Positions 6,578 to 11,656 of a DNA stretch of 11,656 nt are shown piece by piece; position 1 is the first letter of the stretch; every line of letters begins with the position of its first letter. A model generated the notes under the pieces. The model saw only the letters and a program-made list of their open reading frames with translations, was not told the DNA's origin and made no database searches. The position numbers were made by a program, and so were the translations under genes. The stretch spans positions 1-11,656 of the forward strand of contig DFST01000146.1 of assembly GCA_002378975.1 (NCBI GenBank), written 5' to 3'. This DNA comes from Chitinophagaceae bacterium UBA3430 (GTDB taxonomy: Bacteria > Bacteroidota > Bacteroidia > Chitinophagales > Chitinophagaceae).

Positions 6578-6592
6578 GGAATTCGGAATTCC
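6578..6592 (-). repeat. Tandem GGAATTC repeat upstream of the uppS -7 element
   Basis: The plus strand reads GGAATTC twice head to tail (6578-6584 and 6585-6591) and then C, so the second copy is also the 8-bp palindrome GGAATTCC. It lies between the porG stop codon and the candidate uppS -7 element, where an operator or the spacer of the promoter would be. It could be chance; no binding protein can be named. Confidence 0.3.
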
Positions 6593-6600
6593 GAGGAAAA

Positions 6601-7461
6601 CTAGTTGGCGGTGGGGCAACGATACGATTGCAAGTTGAAACTAAGGTGGATCATGGCCGTCACGAACTGGTCCTTTTGCTGGCTATTTCCGCGCTGACGA
6701 CCAGGAATCCCTACCCGAGGCCCCAACTCATAGGAACGATCACTCAACAAATAGGCCGCTGAAGGACTTCCATCGGGATTCAACGGGAAGATGGAAGGGT
6801 CCACGTAGGTCTTGCTCACATCATCCAGGTAATCCGTATTGGTGAATCGGTGCAGGATCTCCACGCCGATGTTGATTCGATCGTTGATTGAGTACTTGAT
6901 GCCGCCGCCGAAAGGGATGCATAGAGCGGTAGTCCCGTAAGGCTTGCGATCGGGATACAGCGCATTGCCCTGTCCTTCAGTACCCAACGGACGAAGAAAG
7001 ATCTTTTCCTCTTGGAGATAAGCATAGGGATCATAGCTGAATAAGCCCGCACCAAACGTGATGTATGGCGTGAAACTATACTCAGGCTGACCGGGTATGA
7101 AACGGAAAAAATTGAAATCACCCTGCAACGTGAGCTCCCAGACCTTGCTGTTGAAGCTCAGATTCCGGCTGCTCATGTACTTATTGTGGTCGTTGTAGAT
7201 GTCGGAATACCCCAATTGGGCAAAAGACAATCCAACCCGGGCAGCGATGTAGTTCCCCAGATTCTTGCGGAAAAAAGCTGTGGCCGCGATCTTAGGGCGG
7301 TTCAAATTAGCTCGGGTATTGAGGTCGCCGAAATAATGACCGGCACCTACCCCAAAGCCAAACTCACCTTCCTGAACAACGGCATCTTGAGCCTGCAAGG
7401 TAGAAAGGCCCACCACTACCGAGATAACCAATTGAATTACAAAGCGATAACGAAAGTTCAT
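6601..7461 (-). CDS. porG: PorG-like type IX secretion outer membrane protein (DUF6089)
   Basis: A 286-residue protein with signal peptide MNFRYRFVIQLVISVVVGLS and a cleavage region at LQAQ (22-25). The mature N-terminus contains the DUF6089-type pattern EFGFGVGAGHYFGDLNTRAN. The rest shows alternating hydrophobic strands with aromatic ends (FTPYITFGAGLFSYDPYAYL, then CIPFGGGIKYSINDRINIGV), as in an eight-stranded outer membrane barrel. In Porphyromonas gingivalis the member of this family encoded next to uppS, bamA and two ompH genes is PorG, which associates with the PorK/PorN ring of the type IX secretion system. The same neighbours here support the assignment. Function in this organism is inferred. 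A near-consensus TACCTTCG lies 34 nt upstream. Confidence 0.82.
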   Translation of the reverse strand: MNFRYRFVIQLVISVVVGLSTLQAQDAVVQEGEFGFGVGAGHYFGDLNTRANLNRPKIAATAFFRKNLGNYIAARVGLSFAQLGYSDIYNDHNKYMSSRNLSFNSKVWELTLQGDFNFFRFIPGQPEYSFTPYITFGAGLFSYDPYAYLQEEKIFLRPLGTEGQGNALYPDRKPYGTTALCIPFGGGIKYSINDRINIGVEILHRFTNTDYLDDVSKTYVDPSIFPLNPDGSPSAAYLLSDRSYELGPRVGIPGRQRGNSQQKDQFVTAMIHLSFNLQSYRCPTAN

Positions 7462-7495
7462 GGGATCGATTTACGTTCCAATGGATATAGAACGT

Positions 7496-7503
7496 CGAAG
7501 GTA
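7496..7503 (-). promoter_or_regulatory. Weak candidate -7 element for porG
   Basis: The minus strand reads TACCTTCG, one mismatch from TAnnTTTG, located 34 nt before the porG ATG in the 75-nt gap after nadK. It would allow porG to be transcribed apart from nadK. Since no terminator is visible after nadK, read-through is equally possible. Confidence 0.25.
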
Positions 7504-7536
7504 GCCAATTTCTTGTGAGGGTGGTGAATAAAAGGG

Positions 7537-8418
7537 TCAATTCCGCTTGTCCAGACCCCAGGTCAGCTTGTTGCGTAAGGTGTGCAAGAAATTCTCTTCA
7601 CTCAGGCGCACCAGCCCAATATCAAAGGATTCTCGACGAACCGCCAGTTGAATGGACTTACTAACTACTTCGCGGCGCGCATCCAACGAACAGATCACCT
7701 GCTCCGAACGACTTTCGATCTCAAAGGAGATCACGTTGGTGTCGGGCACCACGATGGGACGAACATTCAGATTGTGCGGGGCAATGGGGGTGATCACGAA
7801 ACTGCGCGACTCCGGAAAAACGATCGGTCCTTGACAACTCAAAGAATATCCCGTAGAACCAGTGGGCGTGGCCACGATCAATCCATCAGCCCAGTACGTA
7901 TTCAGAAATTCTCCATTCAAATAAGTATGAATCTTAATCATCGATCCCTGGTCTTTCTTGTGAATCGTGAATTCATTCAGGGCATAGGGCACCTCACCAA
8001 ACAGCGGCTGACTACCATCCAAATGGATCAACGTACGTCGGTCTTCGACGTAGGAGCGTTGCGCCATGGCGCGGATGGCGGTTGGGATTTCCTCCCGACC
8101 AATGCTGGCCAGAAATCCAAGCCGGCCTGCGTTGATGCCTACGATCGAGATCCGCTTCTCCCGGATCAGCGCCAGGGTATCCAACAACGTGCCATCGCCC
8201 CCAAAACTGATCATGAACTCGATGTCGTCCGACAAATCATGGGCTGTAGCAAAATGGCCAGCCCCATCGGGCAATCGAACCGAACCGGCCAATTGATCAT
8301 AAAAGTCACGAAAGATGACGGGACGAATCTGCTGACGCTCCATCTCATCGAACAGCATTTGCCATTCGGCTTGCTGTTCCGGATCGTAGACCCGGCTATA
8401 TACGGCCGCTTGCATCAT
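7537..8418 (-). CDS. nadK: NAD kinase
   Basis: A 293-residue protein with the full NAD kinase motif set: FGGDGTLLDT (72-81), which holds the catalytic Asp75; GINAGRLGFLAS (94-105); ALNEFTIHK (146-154); and the glycine-rich ADGLIVATPTGSTGYSLSCQ (177-196). HNLNVRPIVV follows at 215-224. It phosphorylates NAD to NADP in the cytoplasm, using ATP or polyphosphate. Length is normal. Its ATG shares one base with the stop codon of the upstream barrel gene (TGATG), and a second Met follows at codon 2, so either start is possible. The overlap suggests coupled translation. The link to the envelope genes is positional and common in this phylum. Confidence 0.97.
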   Translation of the reverse strand: MMQAAVYSRVYDPEQQAEWQMLFDEMERQQIRPVIFRDFYDQLAGSVRLPDGAGHFATAHDLSDDIEFMISFGGDGTLLDTLALIREKRISIVGINAGRLGFLASIGREEIPTAIRAMAQRSYVEDRRTLIHLDGSQPLFGEVPYALNEFTIHKKDQGSMIKIHTYLNGEFLNTYWADGLIVATPTGSTGYSLSCQGPIVFPESRSFVITPIAPHNLNVRPIVVPDTNVISFEIESRSEQVICSLDARREVVSKSIQLAVRRESFDIGLVRLSEENFLHTLRNKLTWGLDKRN

Positions 8419-9872
8419 CAGAATGGATACTTCCGATGTAAAAATAGACCGTTTTCCCCGAAACGATTGATCGAATACTCCAGGCGGAACAACACATCAT
8501 AGAAGATCAGCAGATCCAATCCTACTCCACCCGAATACAAAAACCGGTTGGACAATCGGCTGTCTGCCGGTGATTCCGGATCGTGTACATAACCAGCCTG
8601 CACAAACGATTTCCCGACCAGACGAATCGGAATGCGAATTGGATCCTTTCCTTTTTTATAAGGAAGATGGATGGTGTGACGAAGCAACTCCCGATTGAGA
8701 TACCCGCGCGTCAATCCGCCCGACATGCCATCCACCACATAATATTCATACCCCGACACGAACTGATTGCCATAGCCCAGAAATCGACGATTCACAAAAG
8801 GCTGATGCGTTGGAAATTTTACACCGGCATACCCGCCCCAAGCCAGCCCCCATTTTGAATTGAGGGGCCAATGCATCATCCACTTTCCATGCAATTCGAA
8901 CAAATCCATCGAAGATCCGAGTCCGGTTTTTATCGCCTGCAACTGAACCAGTGAACCTTTGCGGGGGTAGGGCAGGTAATCGACCCGCTGAAAATTCATC
9001 ACGTAGTAAAAGCGCGGATATTGAACCTGCGTTCGTCCCTCCGGAAAATACGTCGGGTTGCGCAGCAAGACCGTATCGCCCACCCGATCCGATCGCCATT
9101 GAAATCCGAATGTATGCCGCGTGTTGATCCGGGGACGATGCTGCACTTCCACAAAGGCCTGTGTCTGGCGACGAAGGAATACATCCGGATTGCGCAAGAA
9201 TACCTGCTTATCGTTTACGGTTTGCAGATTCACCTCGTGGTTGCGGGACTGACTAAATCCGACCCGCATGCCCCAGTGCATGCGCTTATCTAGATAAGGA
9301 CGCTCATACGAAAACGAAATCTGCTGCGTATAGCCCCCTAACAGCATCAACAAACTGCGATCGCCCACACCCGTTGTGTTGTTGAAGTACAATTGAACCC
9401 CGTAATTGACGCGTCGCAAGCTGGCATTCTGCTCTACCAGCCACTGATTCAGGTTGCGATCGATCGGATCAAAGTATAGTACCGGATAAAAATTATTTCG
9501 TTCCCGAACACGGACCGTCACCCGAACTCGATCCCCCATGAACGTATCAGCAAACACCGTTACTTGCTGAAACAAGCTCGTGTTCATCAGCACACGCTTT
9601 GATTCCTCGAACCAACGAACCAGTTGTGGCAGTTGACACGTATCGCCGGCTTCAAAGGGAAGCTCCCGCAACAAGATGGATGATCGGGTTCTTCGATTGC
9701 CTTCGATACGAATGGAATCGATCACCAAAATAGGCAAGGCAGGAGAATACGAGGAAGCTGTTGAAGGCCTTGGTTCCTGAGCGCGGCTGACAGAAAAAGG
9801 GAAACAGCCCCAACAAAAGAGCAGTAGAAGAAAAATGAAAGTGGTCGATGGATTTCGCGGCACGCTAAACAT
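8418..9872 (-). CDS. Single-POTRA outer membrane barrel protein, BamA/TamA (Omp85)-like
   Basis: A 484-residue protein with a signal sequence (TFIFLLLLFCWGCFPF, 11-26; probable cleavage near AQ at 31-32). One POTRA-like domain spans about 51-125: IDSIRIEGNRRTRSSILLRE, then FEESKRVLMNTSLFQQVTVF, then VRVTVRVRERN, which matches the strand-helix-helix-strand-strand pattern. About 355 residues of amphipathic strands rich in Arg, Tyr and Phe follow, and the protein ends in Phe (HRKYPF), as outer membrane barrels usually do. It resembles a reduced Omp85 protein, distinct from the full BamA in this window. Substrate and partners are unknown. It overlaps the CBS gene by 8 nt and nadK by 1 nt, so it belongs to a tightly coupled unit. 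A porin-like or export role is equally possible. Confidence 0.75.
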   Translation of the reverse strand: MFSVPRNPSTTFIFLLLLFCWGCFPFSVSRAQEPRPSTASSYSPALPILVIDSIRIEGNRRTRSSILLRELPFEAGDTCQLPQLVRWFEESKRVLMNTSLFQQVTVFADTFMGDRVRVTVRVRERNNFYPVLYFDPIDRNLNQWLVEQNASLRRVNYGVQLYFNNTTGVGDRSLLMLLGGYTQQISFSYERPYLDKRMHWGMRVGFSQSRNHEVNLQTVNDKQVFLRNPDVFLRRQTQAFVEVQHRPRINTRHTFGFQWRSDRVGDTVLLRNPTYFPEGRTQVQYPRFYYVMNFQRVDYLPYPRKGSLVQLQAIKTGLGSSMDLFELHGKWMMHWPLNSKWGLAWGGYAGVKFPTHQPFVNRRFLGYGNQFVSGYEYYVVDGMSGGLTRGYLNRELLRHTIHLPYKKGKDPIRIPIRLVGKSFVQAGYVHDPESPADSRLSNRFLYSGGVGLDLLIFYDVLFRLEYSINRFGENGLFLHRKYPF

Positions 9873-10527
9873 TCAGATAGGACATCAGATTGTCGTAGTT
9901 GTTACGCAGTTGGTTGGTGTAAAGTTCTTCGCCAAAAAAACAAACCACATTGTACTCGTAGCGCTGGAAAGTGGCGACGATATCCGAGATCTCGGGCTTG
10001 TTCAACCGGATGGTCACAGACAATTGTCCCGACTCCGGCAGGATCCGCGTATTCAACTGGGTGATCTGGGCATCGTGCGTTTCTACCAATCGGCTCATTT
10101 CACTGAACGCATATTGCCGAGGCTCCATCTCCAAGACCACCAACCCACCCGGTTCGTCCAACCGCATAAACGTAGCCATTGCCTGAATCAAGTCCGAAGG
10201 AAGCAAGGTGCCGATCAATTCTTGCTCAGCGCCTACTACCGGAACAACGGTTAAATGATGTTGGGCCGCTACCTGCAAGGCCATCAAAAAATGGTCTTCG
10301 CTATTCACCGAGATGGGTTGCCAAATCGAGGCCACTTGCTGCAGCGTCTGTTGATCCTCATCGATCGCTTGCAAGGCAGTTTCACTAACCAGTGCAGCAA
10401 ATTGGATGCCCTCCCCGATCGGCAGGTGCAACACTTGATGATCAGCCATTACATTCAACGCCTGAAATACCGTATCGGTGGGCCGCAGAAACGGCAGGGT
10501 TTGAGACAAAAGTTGTCGACAAAGCAT
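9865..10527 (-). CDS. CBS-domain pair protein with C-terminal ACT-like domain
   Basis: A 220-residue soluble protein with no signal peptide. The first CBS motif spans about 8-60 (LPFLRPTDTVFQALNVMADH, LHLPIGEGIQFAALVSE). The second spans about 66-120 (PISVNSEDHFLMALQVAAQH, VVPVVGAEQELIGTLLPSDL). The last 90 residues, from GGLVVLEMEPRQYAFSEMSR through VTIRLNKPEISDIVATFQRY, look like an ACT-type ligand fold. This layout resembles AcuB-like proteins. CBS pairs typically bind adenine nucleotides, so a regulatory role sensing ATP, AMP or a dinucleotide is plausible but unproven. Translation into the barrel gene overlaps by 8 nt (ATGTTTAG). It is the first gene of the CBS-barrel-nadK unit, with an exact -7 match 18 nt before its ATG. 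Confidence 0.85.
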   Translation of the reverse strand: MLCRQLLSQTLPFLRPTDTVFQALNVMADHQVLHLPIGEGIQFAALVSETALQAIDEDQQTLQQVASIWQPISVNSEDHFLMALQVAAQHHLTVVPVVGAEQELIGTLLPSDLIQAMATFMRLDEPGGLVVLEMEPRQYAFSEMSRLVETHDAQITQLNTRILPESGQLSVTIRLNKPEISDIVATFQRYEYNVVCFFGEELYTNQLRNNYDNLMSYLNV

Positions 10528-10544
10528 CGGACAGATTTACAAGT

Positions 10545-10552
10545 CAAAATTA
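10545..10552 (-). promoter_or_regulatory. Candidate -7 element for the CBS-barrel-nadK unit
   Basis: The minus strand reads TAATTTTG, an exact TAnnTTTG match in the 50-nt gap between the hydrolase and CBS genes, with 17 nt between it and the ATG. The predicted leader is about 10 nt. No clear -33 TTG is present. Confidence 0.5.
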
Positions 10553-10577
10553 CGGGAGTCGTTCGAAGCCGCAGCGC

Positions 10578-11354
10578 TTAAACAGCCGGCGTGGGGTCGG
10601 GAAACTTTTGCAGAAAACGCTCGAGGATCACATTGAATTCCGCTGGCACTTCCATCATCGGCGCATGGCCGCATTTATCGATGAAGTACAATTCACTATT
10701 CGGGATCAGGCGATTGAACTCATGCCCGACAAACGGCGGCGTGATGATGTCGTTGTTGCCCCAAACCAACAAAGTGGGCAAGGAGATCTTATTCAGTTCA
10801 TCCCCTAAATTATTCCGGATGGCGCTTTTAGCCAGTGCAATGATCTTGATCACCTTCATTCGGTTATTGGTGATGCTGAATACCTCATCGACCAGCTCTT
10901 TGGTGGCGGTAGCCGGATCGTAAAAGGTGAGTCCGGTCTTTTTCTTGATGTATTCGTAATCGCCGCGCTTGGGATAACTATCCCCCATGCCATTTTCAAA
11001 CAAGCCGGAGCTGCCAGCAAGGATCAACGAACGAACCCGCTCAGGGTGTTTCAACACATAAACCAGTGCCACGTGCCCCCCCAAAGAGTTCCCCATCAGA
11101 TGAACTTCCTGGAGATCCATCGCCTCCAGAAATTTTTGCAGGTATTTGGACAACCCGCCAACGGATGTATGAAGCAAGTCAAGGTCGAGCAACGGCAAAA
11201 CCGGCACAATGACCCGATGCGTTTTACGGAAGTGTTCAACTACCTCGGTAAAGTTGCCCAGGTTACCGAATAACCCATGCAGCAGGACCAACGGTTGTCC
11301 CGTTCCCTCATCGATGAAGTGATACTTCTTGAACTCTTTGATCTCGTATGACAT
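10578..11354 (-). CDS. Alpha/beta fold hydrolase
   Basis: A 258-residue cytoplasmic hydrolase counted from the ATG at 11354. LVLLHGLFGNLGNF (22-35) forms the oxyanion-hole HG region. The nucleophile elbow is GNSLGGHVAL (Ser90), the acid is Asp202 in LLVWGNNDIITP, and the catalytic His230 is in DKCGHAPMMEVP, giving a complete Ser-Asp-His triad. The reading frame stays open to an ATG at 11438, but the extra 28 residues do not look like the family, while MSYEIKEFKKYHFIDEG is a normal N-terminus. Length fits esterase or lipase-like members; the substrate cannot be deduced. It lies 86 nt beyond the CvpA-like gene. A near-match to the -7 element (TATTTTAG, 11390-11383) lies in that gap. Confidence 0.9.
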   Translation of the reverse strand: MSYEIKEFKKYHFIDEGTGQPLVLLHGLFGNLGNFTEVVEHFRKTHRVIVPVLPLLDLDLLHTSVGGLSKYLQKFLEAMDLQEVHLMGNSLGGHVALVYVLKHPERVRSLILAGSSGLFENGMGDSYPKRGDYEYIKKKTGLTFYDPATATKELVDEVFSITNNRMKVIKIIALAKSAIRNNLGDELNKISLPTLLVWGNNDIITPPFVGHEFNRLIPNSELYFIDKCGHAPMMEVPAEFNVILERFLQKFPDPTPAV

Positions 11355-11440
11355 GACTAACTGCAGGGAAAACCCTTCGTTGCTAAAATAGACCTTTTGA
11401 ATGAATTGGGCTTGAATCGAAAATGAAGCTAAAAACAATT

Positions 11441-11656
11441 CTACTTAGGCGGAGCGGAAGGAACCGCCGCCGCGAAGTATTGATTCAATGCGTCTAATTG
11501 TTCGCGAAACCAGGGTATCCAAGCACCCACGCCCTTGAACCCACGCATAAAGAGCGGTTGTACTTCTTTCAAAAACCAAGACTCCTGCCAGGCATTGGCC
11601 GGCACCACCGATGTCCACTGCAACAGATAAAAAACAGCGGATGCCAGTCCCAGATA
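11441..11656 (-). CDS. C-terminal part of a membrane protein, possibly CvpA family
   Basis: The frame is open to the window end, so only the last 71 residues are seen. The first part, YLGLASAVFYLLQW, is a likely end of a transmembrane helix. It is followed by VVPANAWQESWFLKEVQPLF and a short Ala/Pro/Lys tail. A final membrane helix followed by a segment of the type 'pro-x-x-ala-x-x-glu-ser-x-leu' and a hydrophobic amphipathic stretch resembles the end of CvpA-family proteins (colicin V production homologues, inner membrane). The resemblance is from memory and weak. An internal TTG at 11623 is not needed as a start. The downstream hydrolase probably shares its transcript, as no terminator is seen between them. 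Confidence 0.5.
   Translation of the reverse strand, partial: YLGLASAVFYLLQWTSVVPANAWQESWFLKEVQPLFMRGFKGVGAWIPWFREQLDALNQYFAAAVPSAPPK

Noticed and set aside
7582..8502. A 306-codon open frame on the plus strand, longer than the gene opposite it
   Set aside because: It lies over nadK, whose minus-strand product has every NAD kinase motif. The plus-strand product has no recognisable domain and a shadow-like composition rich in Arg, Gln and His.
11355..11438. A 28-residue N-terminal extension of the alpha/beta hydrolase
   Set aside because: The extension has no similarity to the family N-terminus I know. MSYEIKEF at 11354 matches the expected start, and the longer version would remove the leader.
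11441..11623. A complete 60-residue protein starting at TTG
   Set aside because: The same frame continues without a stop to the window end with membrane-helix residues, so it is the end of a longer gene.
1..11656. A defence, mobile or secondary-metabolism system
   Set aside because: All genes are core envelope or housekeeping types in an even-composition, single-strand layout. I saw no integrase, transposase, toxin-antitoxin pair, CRISPR repeat or attachment-site repeat.

Overview
The window looks like a chromosomal core region of a Bacteroidota bacterium, probably from the Chitinophagales/Sphingobacteriales side, although the order is a guess. The reasons are: a PorG/DUF6089 - isoprenyl transferase - BamA - two Skp/OmpH gene order typical of this phylum; a short L34; exact copies of the Bacteroidota -7 promoter element TAnnTTTG upstream of several genes; and a lack of purine-rich Shine-Dalgarno sites. 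Base composition is near 50% GC and even throughout. Every gene I can support is on the minus strand, so the region is transcribed from high to low coordinates. I see no insertion sequence, phage gene, CRISPR array, tRNA or rRNA gene.

Layout in the direction of transcription. (1) 11656-10578: the 3' end of a membrane protein gene (CvpA-like) and an alpha/beta hydrolase. (2) 10527-7537: a tightly packed unit of a CBS-domain protein, a single-POTRA outer membrane barrel and NAD kinase, with overlapping start and stop codons. (3) 7461-6601: porG, encoding a type IX secretion outer membrane protein, closed by an intrinsic terminator. (4) 6539-1829: uppS, bamA and two skp/ompH genes, closed by a strong terminator. 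(5) 1762-923: murI, with its own -7 element and a weaker terminator. (6) 735 to the window start: rpmH, a terminator, rnpA, and the 5' end of yidD.

The theme is cell-envelope construction. UppS makes the C55 lipid carrier, MurI makes D-glutamate for peptidoglycan, Skp-like chaperones and BamA deliver and insert outer membrane proteins, and YidD supports inner membrane insertion. PorG belongs to the phylum-specific secretion machine. NAD kinase, L34 and RNase P protein are general housekeeping genes.

I did not find a new defence, mobile or metabolic system. The best leads are regulatory. Three intrinsic terminators sit immediately before downstream start codons, at uppS with no gap, at rnpA with 6 nt and at murI with 22 nt. 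Exact TAnnTTTG elements lie at four gene starts. The uppS element sits inside a combined terminator/promoter/start-codon arrangement, and the murI element predicts an almost leaderless mRNA. The rpmH leader can fold so that the bases just before its start codon are paired. The single-POTRA barrel lodged between the CBS and nadK genes is the least understood gene here.
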